The notes: generated from the letters alone by a model not told the origin. Positions 7,995 to 17,224 are shown, counted from the stretch's first letter. The stretch is 64,000 nt of DNA from Paenibacillus sp. cl123 (GCF_900101595.1 NZ_FMYY01000010.1:1-64000), one strand, 5' to 3'. Program-made: numbers and translations.

Positions 7995-8135
7995 CCGGTG
8001 AACAAATGGCCAGAGAGCCGATGGGGGTTGAAACAGCGAGTGGAAACCCCGTTCGGCGCAGAGCCGATATGGAGTAGAAACTGCGAGTGGAAACCCCGTT
8101 CGGCCGCATGCCGCGTGTTGTTCACCGGTCTTTTT
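7995..8135 (+). ncRNA. Large stem-loop with duplicated 46-bp insert and T tract (possible structured RNA or terminator)
   Basis: CCGGTGAACAA (7995-8005) pairs perfectly with TTGTTCACCGG (8118-8128), followed by TCTTTTT. The enclosed loop holds two near-identical units, 8015-8060 and 8061-8108, sharing GCGAGTGGAAACCCCGTTCG and flanking GAGCCGAT. It lies 20 nt after the lipoprotein stop and about 170 nt before the GH4 gene, so it may be its terminator or an independent RNA. No known family was recognised. Confidence 0.45.
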
Positions 8136-8302
8136 GGGCAGCATGCGAAGCCGGCCTTCCGGAGGCATGCGTATGCGGGGGTATGCCTGGGAAATTGGTG
8201 AAGGTGCAGGCAGGGAAATTTCGTTGGACAAAGAAATAAGAAGAGTCCATATGAAAAGGATGTGCGTGTCATAGGAGCAACAAGCTCACTGGAGGGAATG
8301 GA

Positions 8303-9715
8303 ATGAGAAGAATCGCCATTATCGGCGCCGGAAGCATCGTGTTCTGCAAGACGCTTATACTCGACATGATGGCGACGGAGGCGCTGCAAGAGACGGAGTT
8401 TGTCCTGATGGCTCCTTCGACGGGGAGAACCTCGCAGGTCGAAGCTTATGCGAACGAGGTCATTCGCGCGAATGGCTTGAAATCGAGAGTCATCGTGACG
8501 ACGGACCGCCGCGAAGCGCTGAAGGGAGCCTCCTACGTCATCTGCACGTTCCAGATCGGCGGCATGAGCGCCTTCGAGCTGGATTACAAAATTCCGCTGA
8601 GATACGGCGTTGATCAATGTATCGGCGATACCATCGGGCCGGGCGGCATTTTCCGCGCGCTGCGCAGCATTCCGGTGATGCTCGAGATCGCACGGGATAT
8701 GGAAGAGCTGTGTCCGGACGCGACGCTGCTCAACTACGTCAACCCGATGGCGATGATCGGCTGGGCGCTGGGCGGGACCGGCATCAAGTTTGTCGGCCTA
8801 TGTCACGGCGTGCAGACAACCCTGGACCTGATTGCCGGCTATGCGGGCGTGCCGAAGGCGGATATTGACTTTGTGTGCGCCGGCATCAACCATATGGGCT
8901 GGTTCACCAAGCTGGAGCATCAAGGCAGGGATCTGTATCCGATTCTGCGGGAACGGTTCGAGCAGCCGGAGTTTTACGTAAATGAGAAGGTCCGCGGGGA
9001 AGTGTTCCGTCATTACAATTATTTCATGACGGAGTCGACCGGCCATCTGTCCGAATACGTCCCTTGGTTCCGCAAGAACCGGGATGCGCTCAGCTTGTAC
9101 TGCGACGAGCCTGCTTTCGGCGGGGAATCCGGGGCCGCTTACGAATGGGGCAAGTATGTGGCCGAGAAGTACAGGGAGAAAAACGTGCTGGAAGGCGAAC
9201 CTACCGCCCTGCCGGCCCGCAGCGTAGAATATTGCGCTTATATTATAGAAGCTTTGGAGACGGGCAAGCCGTTCAAGTTCAACGGAAATGTCCGCAATGA
9301 CGGCATGATCGCCAATCTGCCCGCAGACTGCTGCGCCGAAGGGCCGATCTATGCGGACCGAACGGGTCTGCATCGCGTGCTTGTCGGCGAGCTGCCGCCG
9401 CAATGCGCCGCCCTGAACATGACGAATATCAATGTTCAGCGACTGGCTGTGCTGGCCGCCCGGACAGGCGATCCCGACTTGCTCGTACAGGCTGTATCGC
9501 TCGACCCGTTAACATCCGCCGTGCTGACCTTGAGGGAGATTCGCGAGATGGTCAGCGAAATGCTGGAGGCCCAGCGCGAGTGGCTGCCGCAATTTGCCGG
9601 CCGTGCGGTCCGCCCCACTCCGACGGTGATCATCCCGCCCGATGTGGCGCGAGCGGATGTGCCGATCGATCCGGCCTTGGCCGTGTACAGCCGGTTCGGC
9701 GAGCTGGCCAAGTAG
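8303..9715 (+). CDS. melA: GH4 family alpha-galactosidase (MelA-like)
   Basis: 470 residues, normal for GH4. The N-terminal Rossmann motif IIGAGSIVF binds NAD+, which this family uses for a transient C3 oxidation and elimination. NYVNPMAM is the conserved GH4 sugar-binding block. The Mn2+ ligands are expected at Cys167 in LCHGVQ and His197 in AGINHMGWF. The overall pattern (DTIGPGGI-RALR, VRNDG-I-NLP-CC-E, NINVQ-L) fits MelA alpha-galactosidases better than 6-phospho-glucosidases or LplD galacturonidases. Its ribosome site is GGAGGG. It is convergent with an AraC regulator and shares a bidirectional terminator with it. The substrate could also be an alpha-galacturonoside, given the region's uronate enzymes. 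Confidence 0.88.
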   Translation: MRRIAIIGAGSIVFCKTLILDMMATEALQETEFVLMAPSTGRTSQVEAYANEVIRANGLKSRVIVTTDRREALKGASYVICTFQIGGMSAFELDYKIPLRYGVDQCIGDTIGPGGIFRALRSIPVMLEIARDMEELCPDATLLNYVNPMAMIGWALGGTGIKFVGLCHGVQTTLDLIAGYAGVPKADIDFVCAGINHMGWFTKLEHQGRDLYPILRERFEQPEFYVNEKVRGEVFRHYNYFMTESTGHLSEYVPWFRKNRDALSLYCDEPAFGGESGAAYEWGKYVAEKYREKNVLEGEPTALPARSVEYCAYIIEALETGKPFKFNGNVRNDGMIANLPADCCAEGPIYADRTGLHRVLVGELPPQCAALNMTNINVQRLAVLAARTGDPDLLVQAVSLDPLTSAVLTLREIREMVSEMLEAQREWLPQFAGRAVRPTPTVIIPPDVARADVPIDPALAVYSRFGELAK

Positions 9716-9883
9716 CAATAGGGAGCCGGGCTATTAGGGGATGAACAAGCAGCCTCTACAAGTCTTCAGTTTCCTGCGGCTGCGGAGAAATGGAAGCCGT
9801 CGTCGCGGCGCGCGCTTTGAACGGCCATAGCTGTGCGGCTAAAGGTTGATTAGGAGGGCCGAGCAGCAGCGCCATTAAACATC

Positions 9884-9917
9884 AAATAGACTGCCGAGCA
9901 GCCTCGGCAGTCTATTT
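9884..9917. terminator. Bidirectional terminator between GH4 and AraC genes
   Basis: A perfect 15-bp stem AAATAGACTGCCGAG (9884-9898)/CTCGGCAGTCTATTT (9903-9917) with a CAGC loop. It is A-rich on the left and T-rich on the right, so it can end both convergent transcripts. Confidence 0.92.
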
Positions 9918-9981
9918 TCCATCTATTGTCCGCAAGAACTACCCAAATTAAACGAACGTCGTTATAATCGAAGAACGGGAT

Positions 9982-10767
9982 TTAAGCTTCGTTTCTGAAT
10001 TTATATTTCCGGGGCGAGACGCCGACGAATTTTTTGAACTGGCGCATAAAATGAGTGTCGTTCTCATAGCCGCACAGCTTGGCAATTTCGGCTACAGCTA
10101 ATCCGCTGTGGTCCAGCAAATATTTCGCGTAATCCAGTCTGGCGTTAATGATGTCCGACATCACTGAGCATCCGAACAAGTCTTTGTAAATATGCTGGAA
10201 ATGCGACTTGCTCATATTGAAATGCGAGGCGAGCTCAGGTATGGAAACATAGGTATGAGGAGAGCTGTACAGCTCGTTGCGCAGCTCGGAGAACTGAACG
10301 TAATGCCGGTTCAGTTTCTCGGGATGAGCGGTACGTCCCTGCACATCGCTCAGCTTCATGAAGAAGGAACGCAAGTCGCAGTCGATAATCCGGTTGCGAA
10401 GCGGTCCGCCCGAACGGAAGGCGCTCTGCAGCTCCATGATGCATCTGGAGATAAGCTGCGGATCGGAAGCTTTAACAGGCTTGTCCATGGGGAAGTTCAA
10501 GGTCTGAAGCAATTCTTGCACATCGTCTCCCTCGCAATGAAACCAGTCATTGATAAACGGGGCTTCGACGTCCCTGTAGCCATGGGGAGTTTTCGGGCGA
10601 AACAGAATGAACGAATTTTTAGCGACGGGAACATCGCTGTCTTGCAGCCGCACCATGGCGTTGCTCTTAAAGAAAACAAAAGCGTAATCTCCCGAGCCGG
10701 CCGGCCGGTTAATCAGGAGTCCATCGGGATGAACGAAATGATATCCGCAAGAATGCAGCTCCAGCAT
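9982..10767 (-). CDS. AraC-family transcriptional regulator
   Basis: 262 residues from ATG 10767 (GGGGAG 7 nt upstream; a GTG at 10782 opens the same frame). The N-terminal cupin-like sensing domain (about 1-140) has the typical LHSCGYHFVHPDG and ILFRPKTPHGYRD. The C-terminal double helix-turn-helix reads IPELASHFNMSKSHFQHIYK and VAEIAKLCGYENDTHFMRQF, ending in the signature F-K-VGVSPRKY. It is divergent from the DUF2264 gene, with about 100 bp between starts, and probably controls it in response to a sugar. Confidence 0.93.
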   Translation of the reverse strand: MLELHSCGYHFVHPDGLLINRPAGSGDYAFVFFKSNAMVRLQDSDVPVAKNSFILFRPKTPHGYRDVEAPFINDWFHCEGDDVQELLQTLNFPMDKPVKASDPQLISRCIMELQSAFRSGGPLRNRIIDCDLRSFFMKLSDVQGRTAHPEKLNRHYVQFSELRNELYSSPHTYVSIPELASHFNMSKSHFQHIYKDLFGCSVMSDIINARLDYAKYLLDHSGLAVAEIAKLCGYENDTHFMRQFKKFVGVSPRKYKFRNEA

Positions 10768-10868
10768 AAGAACACTCCCCACAAGTCCGATAGGTTAATT
10801 TTTGACTATTATAGGGCATGGCATGCAAAGGATCAACCAAATGATAAGCGCCGGAGGGAATGAGACAT

Positions 10869-12005
10869 ATGACCGCAGACCGAAAGTATTGGGTCGATAC
10901 GTTAGTTAGAATTGCGCAGCCTGTTCTGCAGGCGTTAGCGGAGAGGCGGCTTCGCGCTGCCATGCCTGTCGAGGCGAAGACGGATGACCGGTCCGACTGT
11001 ACGCATCTGGAGGCTCTTGGGCGTACGCTGGCGGGCATGGCCCCGTGGCTGGAGAGCGGCCCGCGTAAAGGCCCGGAGGGGGAAATCCGCGCCCGGATGG
11101 CTGAGCTGGCAAGGCAGGCGATCGATGCGGCGACGGACCCGGCTTCGCCGGATTATATGAACTTCAGCAAGGGCAGCCAGCCGCTGGTAGACGCGGCTTT
11201 CCTCGCGAATGCCGTGCTCCGGGCTCCGAATGAGCTGTATGAGCGGCTCGAGCCGCGCGTTCAGGCGAATTTGGCTGACGCTTTGCTCGCCACTAGGGTC
11301 ATCCGTCCCGGCTTCAGCAACTGGCTGCTGTTCAGCGCCATGATAGAGGCTTTGCTGTTCCGGATAGGCGGAGAGTGGGACCGCATGCGCGTCGATTACG
11401 CGCTCCGGCAGCATGAGCAGTGGTATGCGGGCGACGGAGCTTACGGCGACGGCCCGGCTTTTCATTGGGATTATTACAACAGCTTCGTCATCCAACCGAT
11501 GCTGGTTGAAGTATTGGATGCGGTCGGCGATCAATTCGGCGAGTGGAGAGAGCTTCGGGGCAAAGTGCTGAAGCGGGCCGTCCGTCATGCGGCTGTTCAG
11601 GAGCGGATGATTTCGCCGGAAGGAACCTTTCCGCCGATCGGCCGGTCGCTGGCCTACCGTTTTGGCGCGTTCCAGCATTTGTCCTTGATGGCGTTAAGAG
11701 AGCAGCTCCCGGAGGAGGTCGAGCCGGCTCAAGTTCGCTGCGCGCTGACGGCGGTTATCAAGCGGCAGATCGAGATGCCGGGCACGTTCGACGACGAAGG
11801 CTGGCTGCGGATCGGCTTTGCCGGCAGCCAACCCGAGGTCGGCGAAACGTACATTTCGACGGGAAGCTTATACTTGTGCACGACGGTATTTCTGGCACTG
11901 GGGCTTTCCCCGGATGCCGCATTTTGGCAAGGAGAGGCCGAGTGGACTGCCCGTAAAGCATGGTCCGGCGGCTTCACGCCAGTCGATAAAGCGATATCGG
12001 GATGA
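10869..12005 (+). CDS. DUF2264 domain-containing protein
   Basis: 378 residues from ATG 10869. The GGAGGG site ends only 1 nt from the ATG at 10860 but is well spaced for 10869. The family signature DCTHLEALGRTLAGMAPWLE is present, as are SKGSQPLVDAAFLANAVLRA and YGDGPAFHWDYYNSFVIQPM. DUF2264 proteins have an alpha/alpha-barrel look like that of GH88/GH105 and lyase enzymes and usually sit in pectin or uronate loci; their reaction is not firmly established. No signal peptide is present, so it is probably cytosolic. It is followed by its own terminator and stands divergent to an AraC regulator. Confidence 0.88.
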   Translation: MTADRKYWVDTLVRIAQPVLQALAERRLRAAMPVEAKTDDRSDCTHLEALGRTLAGMAPWLESGPRKGPEGEIRARMAELARQAIDAATDPASPDYMNFSKGSQPLVDAAFLANAVLRAPNELYERLEPRVQANLADALLATRVIRPGFSNWLLFSAMIEALLFRIGGEWDRMRVDYALRQHEQWYAGDGAYGDGPAFHWDYYNSFVIQPMLVEVLDAVGDQFGEWRELRGKVLKRAVRHAAVQERMISPEGTFPPIGRSLAYRFGAFQHLSLMALREQLPEEVEPAQVRCALTAVIKRQIEMPGTFDDEGWLRIGFAGSQPEVGETYISTGSLYLCTTVFLALGLSPDAAFWQGEAEWTARKAWSGGFTPVDKAISG

Positions 12006-12051
12006 AGAGGGAGATCCAACAACCCATGAAATCGGGGGAGTTTGCAGAGGA

Positions 12052-12078
12052 AACCTGGCCGGGGCGGTCAGGTTTTTT
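12052..12078 (+). terminator. Terminator of the DUF2264 gene
   Basis: AACCTGGCC (12052-12060), GGGGC loop, GGTCAGGTT (12066-12074; one G-T pair), then a T run. Confidence 0.85.
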
Positions 12079-12127
12079 CTTGCTGCACAGGGCTTCTTGG
12101 CGGAGGGGACTAATTCGAAGCTGGTTT

Positions 12128-12294
12128 TTCGTACAAAACCCATGCGTATGATGTCCGGTCGGTTGAGTTTATGCGAATTTTCGTACAAAACGCCAGCGCT
12201 TGAGCGCCAGTTGGGCGCAAATGTGCGGAATTTCGTACAAAACCCCTGCGTATGATCGCCAGTCGGACACATGTGTACGACTTTTCGTACAAAA
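12128..12294. repeat. 52-bp tandem array 2 (four TTCGTACAAAA cores)
   Basis: TTCGTACAAAA occurs at 12128-12138, 12180-12190, 12232-12242 and 12284-12294, exactly 52 bp apart. The last three cores are preceded by ATGCGAATT, GTGCGGAAT and GTACGACTT, forming the left arm of the same hairpin seen in arrays 1 and 3. The interval sequences alternate: units 1 and 3 share TGCGTATGAT, units 2 and 4 share (A/G)CGCTTG. Confidence 0.93.
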
Positions 12295-12392
12295 GTCCGA
12301 CGCTTGTCCGTCAGCCGACGCATGTAGTCGATTTTCCCGTTGCTGCTTAGGTGAAGTGCGACCAAGGAATTGATGGATACAGCTGTCGAGTG

Positions 12393-12460
12393 GAAGACCG
12401 GATGGGAACTGGAGATATCGAAGAAAGGGAATGGATAAGGGGGGGATAAGCGAAGGCGGG
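12393..12460. repeat. Dispersed palindromic element, copy B (left arm only)
   Basis: GAAGAAAGGGAATGGATAAG (from 12419) and the following GCGAAGGCGGGCCCGC match the left arm of copies A and C. No right arm follows, so this is a truncated copy. Confidence 0.65.
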
Positions 12461-12669
12461 CCCGCATGCCGGATCATTCCTGCAGTCTAATTATAAGCCA
12501 ATTAGCCGAATGGCGTTAATTGCCCAAGCCTTCATCCCGAATGCGCGTATCTTCCGACAAAAAAGCACAATAGGTCAGTTTTTCCCTGCTATAGTTTATT
12601 GATAGCGCCGCAGCCTGAACGTATACTTTGGATGATGCGATTCCATTCAAAAGAAAAGGACGATGAACG
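12461..12669. other. Leader region of the arabinofuranosidase gene
   Basis: Holds a possible -10 box TATAGT at 12590-12595 about 75 bp before the start codon. No convincing -35 box or operator was recognised. Confidence 0.3.
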
Positions 12670-14157
12670 ATGAAAAGCAGCATTATCGTCAATACCGATA
12701 TTCAGACGGGCGTGATCAACAAGCATATTTACGGGCATTTCGCCGAACATCTCGGGCGCTGCATCTACGAAGGCATCTGGGTAGGCGAGGATTCCCCGAT
12801 CCCCCATACGAGGGGGGTGCGAAGCGATGTGCTGGAAGCGCTGAAAAAGCTGAATATCCCTAACCTGCGCTGGCCGGGAGGCTGCTTTGCCGATGAATAC
12901 CATTGGAAGGACGGCATCGGTCCCCGTTCGGAGCGCAAGCGTATGGTCAATACGCACTGGGGCGGCGTTGTGGAGAACAACCACTTCGGCACCCATGAAT
13001 TTCTGATGCTGTGCGAGATGCTGGGTGCAGAGCCTTACATCAATGGCAATGTCGGCAGCGGCACGGTGCAGGAGATGCAGGAATGGGTCGAATACATGAC
13101 ATTCGACGGGGAGTCTCCGATGGCCGATCTGCGCCGGGCGAACGGCAGAGAGCAGCCGTGGAAGGTCGCGTACTTCGGCGTCGGCAATGAGAACTGGGGC
13201 TGCGGCGGCAACATGCGTCCTGAATACTACGCAGATCTGTACCGCCGTTTCCAGACCTATGTGCGCAATTACGGGGACAATAAGCTGTACAAGATCGCCT
13301 GCGGCGCCAACTCCGCGGATTACAACTGGACGGAGGTGCTGATGGAGCGGGCGGCGAACCAGATGCACGGGCTGAGCCTGCATTACTATACGGTTCCGAA
13401 AACCTGGGCAGATAAAGGGGAAGCTGTCGGGTTCCCGGCGGACGAATGGTTCGTTACGCTGAAAAATGCGCTCTTCATGGACGAGCTGGTCGCCAGGCAC
13501 TCCACGATCATGGATAAATATGACCCGGCCAAACGCGTCGGCCTGATCGTCGATGAGTGGGGCACCTGGTACAATGTGGAGCCGGGCACGAATCCGGGCT
13601 TCCTGTACCAGCAAAATACGATACGCGACGCGCTTGTGGCGGGGCTGACGCTGAACATCTTCCACAAGCATTGCGACAGGGTTCGGATGGCGAACATCGC
13701 ACAAACGGTCAATGTGCTGCAGGCGATGATTTTAACCGAGGGCGAGAAGATGCTTCTGACGCCGACCTATCATGTGTTCGAAATGTTTAAGGTTCACCAG
13801 GACGCGGCAGCGCTGCAGATTCAGACCGAGTCGGCGCCATATGAGATGGACGGCCAGGTGATTCCGCAGGTGAGCGCATCCGCTTCGAAGTCTGCGGCTG
13901 GCACAATACACATCAGCTTGTGCAACTTGAGCCATGAAGCGGCAGCCGACGCAGCCGTTCAGCTTCGCGGGGCCGGGACGCTAGGTGGCCCGATTCGCGG
14001 CACTATCCTGACGGCCGGGCAAATTGACGGACATAACACGTTCGATCAGCCTGAGCGGATCAAGCCGGAAGCCTTCCAGCAGTTCACGGTGGAAGATGGC
14101 ATGCTGAACGTTTCGCTGCCGCCGATGTCTGTCGTCGTGCTCGCTGTTGAAGGGTAA
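12670..14157 (+). CDS. abfA: GH51 alpha-L-arabinofuranosidase
   Basis: 495 residues, the size of intracellular GH51 AbfA enzymes, with no signal peptide. It hydrolyses terminal arabinofuranosyl residues from arabinan or arabinoxylan oligosaccharides with retention. The acid/base is Glu174 in [11 protein letters not shown] and the nucleophile Glu296 in IVDEWGTWY, matching the pair known in Geobacillus AbfA. Further family landmarks are [32 protein letters not shown] and MHGLSLHYY. The start ATG has AAAGGA upstream. It is followed after 14 nt by a DUF6171 gene, probably on the same transcript. Confidence 0.96.
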   Translation: MKSSIIVNTDIQTGVINKHIYGHFAEHLGRCIYEGIWVGEDSPIPHTRGVRSDVLEALKKLNIPNLRWPGGCFADEYHWKDGIGPRSERKRMVNTHWGGVVENNHFGTHEFLMLCEMLGAEPYINGNVGSGTVQEMQEWVEYMTFDGESPMADLRRANGREQPWKVAYFGVGNENWGCGGNMRPEYYADLYRRFQTYVRNYGDNKLYKIACGANSADYNWTEVLMERAANQMHGLSLHYYTVPKTWADKGEAVGFPADEWFVTLKNALFMDELVARHSTIMDKYDPAKRVGLIVDEWGTWYNVEPGTNPGFLYQQNTIRDALVAGLTLNIFHKHCDRVRMANIAQTVNVLQAMILTEGEKMLLTPTYHVFEMFKVHQDAAALQIQTESAPYEMDGQVIPQVSASASKSAAGTIHISLCNLSHEAAADAAVQLRGAGTLGGPIRGTILTAGQIDGHNTFDQPERIKPEAFQQFTVEDGMLNVSLPPMSVVVLAVEG

Positions 14158-14171
14158 GGCAGGGGCCGTTT

Positions 14172-14447
14172 ATGGTCGAACGGCTAGTAGACGACCCCGG
14201 CTCCTGCAAGGGTTGCAGCGCCGATGTGAACGTGTCCGAGAAGCAGATCCGGCGAATGCTGGAGGTGATGGCGATGAAGGAGTTTGCCTGCGTCAGCGAG
14301 GCTGTGTATCAAGACCGGCTGCAGCAGTGCGCCCATTGTCCGTCGCTCCAATACGGGACGACCTGCGCCCACTGCGGCTGCATCGTTCGGGTCAGGGCCA
14401 AGCTGGCCGAGAAGCATTGCCCGCTGCCGGGCAATAGGAAATGGTAA
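14172..14447 (+). CDS. DUF6171-family zinc-ribbon-like protein
   Basis: 91 residues. Three Cys clusters are visible: CKGC near the N terminus, CAHCPS, and CAHCGCIVRVRAKLAEKHCP at the end. The pattern matches DUF6171, small Cys-rich proteins of Firmicutes with no established role, likely metal-binding. It starts 14 nt after the arabinofuranosidase stop and ends just before a terminator, so it is the last gene of that transcript. Confidence 0.85.
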   Translation: MVERLVDDPGSCKGCSADVNVSEKQIRRMLEVMAMKEFACVSEAVYQDRLQQCAHCPSLQYGTTCAHCGCIVRVRAKLAEKHCPLPGNRKW

Positions 14448-14457
14448 TAGGCGTTCA

Positions 14458-14497
14458 GGTTGTCCCGAAGTTATAATGACGGAGGGACAGCCTTTTT
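14458..14497 (+). terminator. Terminator after the abfA-DUF6171 unit
   Basis: GGTTGTCCC (14458-14466) and GGGACAGCC (14484-14492), followed by TTTTT. Confidence 0.8.
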
Positions 14498-14529
14498 GCT
14501 GTTGGGATAGCGGATGGCTTTATTTCGTC

Positions 14530-14820
14530 TTAAGGTTCTGATAATATGTCAGATTGGGACAGTGAACTGATATTACAGTAAACTAGGGCGACGCAAAGGG
14601 AGATGCATAAGTTATGCTTCTTATCAAGGTTCTCGTGCAGGGCTCCAACATCAAGCCTGAAGTTCTCAAGTTGAAAATTACCTAATGTTACAATATCAAA
14701 AGATTTCCTAAAACAGCTCTCTTCGCCGCCGATGCTAAAAGCACTGACAATTTCGTCTCCGGTTTCAAAATAAACGCCAATATCAGCCACAGTATCTGCC
14801 TGCTCCCCGGAACAGGTCTA
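14530..14820 (-). pseudogene. Possible MNT-type nucleotidyltransferase remnant
   Basis: The minus strand encodes VADIGVYFETGDEI and then SFDIVTLGNFQLENFRL, resembling the SDIDIAVYFE and DLVDL blocks of MNT nucleotidyltransferases (partners of HEPT proteins). In another frame just upstream is VPGSRQ, resembling the GSRARG motif, so a frameshift separates them. The fragment is short and the call rests on two motifs. Confidence 0.35.
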
Positions 14821-15066
14821 CTCGCCCCTCCTGAGACAATCTTCAGCTTCGTACGGCAAATGGATTTCCACAACAGTTCCCCGGCCGTCGGCGGCATTAC
14901 TCCCGATGCTCATGGAGAACTGTCCCCTATAGGCAAGCGTAAAGCGGCGGTATACGTTCAGTATCCCCGTGTGACGGCCATTCATCGCTGTTCCTGTCAG
15001 GGAGGGACTATATTGACGAGCCGGGCGCAATTCCGGTACACTCACAATGCGCACCTCTTCGGTCAA
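14818..15066 (-). pseudogene. C-terminal fragment of a YesM/LytS-type histidine kinase
   Basis: The minus-strand frame GILNVYRRFTLAYRGQFSM, then GRGTVVEIHLPYEAED, matches the last part of the HATPase domain of YesM-like kinases (G-x-GL-NV-RL-LAYG...G-GT-V-I-LPY). No upstream kinase domain exists; the plus strand to the right is the ROK gene. It is a relic. Confidence 0.6.
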
Positions 15067-15101
15067 GCGGATAGAGGACCATACTTCGGAGGTGACCCAT
15101 T

Positions 15102-16304
15102 GTGCTTTCCTTGACTGCCCAAGTGCTGCAGCTTATCCGCCGAGCCGATGCTCCGCTATCCAAAGCGGACATTGCCGATCGGCTCGGCGTTTCTTTGTCC
15201 GCTGTGTCGGACCATGTTGAACGATTGATGCGGGAAGGGTTGATTGCCTTTTCCAGCATCGGATCGTCGAGCGGCGGAAGAAAGCCGAAGCAATATGCGC
15301 TGAACAGCGGCTACGGCTATATTATTTCGATCGTGCTGGGCACGACTTATGCCCAAGTGGCGCTGACCGATTTTAACTGCCGGATCGTCGAGTGGAGCTC
15401 GCAACCTGTAGACATCGGCTTGGGCCCGGACCGCGTTCTGACCTCTATATATGAGCAAATCCAAACGCTGCTGACGCAGCATGAGATAGAAGCCGATCAG
15501 ATCAAAGGGATCGGACTTGGGGTTCCCGGCCCCGTCGAATTTCACTCCGGCCGGCCGATCTCTCCGCCGCTTATGCCGGGCTGGGACGGTTATCCGGTCA
15601 AGGAGTTTTGGGCCGGCCGGTTCGCTTGCCCTTGCTTCGTAGACAATGACGTCAATGTGATGGCGCTCGGCGAATATGCGAAGGGCTTGCATTTTGAGGT
15701 GGACAGCCTCATCTATATCAAGGTGGGAACCGGGATCGGCTCGGGGATCATCTATGACGGCAAGCTGTACCGGGGGGCAAATGGCGGAGCGGGCGATATC
15801 GGCCATTTCGATACCGGCAGCGATGTGTTGTGCTGGTGCGGCAACCGCGGTTGTCTGGAGGCTACGGCTGGCGGCAAGGCGATTATTGCCAAAGGCAGGG
15901 AACTGGCGCTCAGCAAAGGGACTGACGGCTTCCCGGGCAAGACGCCGGAGGAGGAAAGTTATACTTTCCGGCATATCGAAGCGGGGCTGCTGCGGCTTGA
16001 TCCCGATTGTCTGGAGCTCGTCCGGGAAAGCGGAGCCGCTATCGGGCGCGTAGTCGCCTCGCTGGTCAACTTTTCCAATCCGTCCTTGATTGCGGTCGGA
16101 GGCCGAATCTCCGAGTTCGGAGATGTGTTCCTGGCTGCAATCAGACAAAGCGTATACCAGCGGTCGCTGCCCTTGGCAACCCGCAATTTGAAGATCAATC
16201 CGTCCGTGCTGGGCCGGGCAGCCGGTCTTGTCGGCGGCGCCTTTATGACGATCGATGAGATGATCAAGGAAGCGACCAATGATAGGATCGATTTGTTTTT
16301 TTAG
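15102..16304 (+). CDS. ROK-family transcriptional regulator (XylR/NagC-like)
   Basis: 400 residues from GTG 15102 with GGAGGTGA upstream. The N-terminal winged helix (about 1-65), SKADIADRLGVSLSAVSDHVERL, binds DNA. The ROK domain follows, with the sugar-kinase-like GVPGPVEFHSG, FVDNDVNVMALGEYAKG and the zinc-binding CWCGNRGCLE near residue 245. Such proteins are usually repressors relieved by a sugar. It is followed by aadK on the same strand and then by the Gfo/Idh gene, which is its more natural target. Confidence 0.92.
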   Translation: MLSLTAQVLQLIRRADAPLSKADIADRLGVSLSAVSDHVERLMREGLIAFSSIGSSSGGRKPKQYALNSGYGYIISIVLGTTYAQVALTDFNCRIVEWSSQPVDIGLGPDRVLTSIYEQIQTLLTQHEIEADQIKGIGLGVPGPVEFHSGRPISPPLMPGWDGYPVKEFWAGRFACPCFVDNDVNVMALGEYAKGLHFEVDSLIYIKVGTGIGSGIIYDGKLYRGANGGAGDIGHFDTGSDVLCWCGNRGCLEATAGGKAIIAKGRELALSKGTDGFPGKTPEEESYTFRHIEAGLLRLDPDCLELVRESGAAIGRVVASLVNFSNPSLIAVGGRISEFGDVFLAAIRQSVYQRSLPLATRNLKINPSVLGRAAGLVGGAFMTIDEMIKEATNDRIDLFF

Positions 16305-16336
16305 AGTAATGGAGCGGAGTGGGGGATATCGTAATC

Positions 16337-17191
16337 GTGAGAAGTGAACAAGAAATGATGACTCTCCTGATGGATTTTGCTAAAAATGAAGATAGAATCC
16401 GCTTGGTGACATTGGAAGGATCACGAACAAATAAACATATTCCTCCTGATGCCTTCCAGGATTATGACATTTCATATTTTGTAACCGACCTCGATTCTTT
16501 CAAGGAAAATGATCGATGGCTTGATACGTTTGGAAAGCGTCTGATGATGCAAAAACCCGAGGATATGGAGCTTTTTCCGGCGGAGCTAGGGAGCTGGTTT
16601 TCCTATTTAATCCTGTTTGAAGATGGGAGTAAAGTGGATCTGACCCTTATTCCAATTGAGGAAACAGAAGATTATTTTACCAAAAGCGACGGTTTGGTTG
16701 AGGTGTTGCTCGATAAGGATGCTCGAATCAAACAGGAAGTGATCGCGGACGATCGTCAATATTGGGTGAAAAAGCCAACGGCCCGAGAATTTGATGATTG
16801 CTGCAATGAATTTTGGATGGTTTCTACCTATGTGGTAAAAGGTTTGGCGAGAAAAGAAATACTTTTTGCCATTGACCATTTAAACGAGAACGCAAGACCT
16901 AATTTGTTGCGAATGATGGCTTGGCACATTGGGTCAGAGCGGGGATACACCTTTAGTGTGGGGAAAAACTATAAATTTATAAATCACTACCTTCCGACGG
17001 AAGATTGGGAAACCTTACTGTCCACCTATTCTCAGAATGGATACCCGGAAATGTGGCAGTCTTTATTAGCTTGTTACGCGTTATTTAGAAAATACTCCAA
17101 GGCTGTAGCAGAAAGTCTCGCCTATCCGTATCCGGATTACGATGACGCTATCACCAAGTATACGGAAAACATCTATGCTTCGCTGATTTGA
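16337..17191 (+). CDS. aadK: Aminoglycoside 6-adenylyltransferase (AadK-like, ANT(6))
   Basis: 285 residues from GTG 16337, whose N terminus MRSEQEMM matches AadK; the frame also opens at GTG 16319. It transfers AMP to the 6-OH of streptomycin. Visible are the nucleotidyltransferase motif EGSRTNKHIPPDAFQDYDIS with the two catalytic acids and the family blocks ELGSWFSYLILFEDG, REFDDCCNEFWMVSTYVVKG and RMMAWHIGSERGY. The gene is AT-richer than its neighbours, sits between two carbohydrate genes and has its own terminator, which suggests a separate insertion. Resistance itself is inferred from the family. Confidence 0.95.
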   Translation: MRSEQEMMTLLMDFAKNEDRIRLVTLEGSRTNKHIPPDAFQDYDISYFVTDLDSFKENDRWLDTFGKRLMMQKPEDMELFPAELGSWFSYLILFEDGSKVDLTLIPIEETEDYFTKSDGLVEVLLDKDARIKQEVIADDRQYWVKKPTAREFDDCCNEFWMVSTYVVKGLARKEILFAIDHLNENARPNLLRMMAWHIGSERGYTFSVGKNYKFINHYLPTEDWETLLSTYSQNGYPEMWQSLLACYALFRKYSKAVAESLAYPYPDYDDAITKYTENIYASLI

Positions 17192-17224
17192 ACTCATGCG
17201 GACGGAGCTTCTACATACTACACG

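Noticed and set aside
12110..12477. Minus-strand frames over array 2 and copy B
   Set aside because: Products of repeats, not conserved, no ribosome sites.
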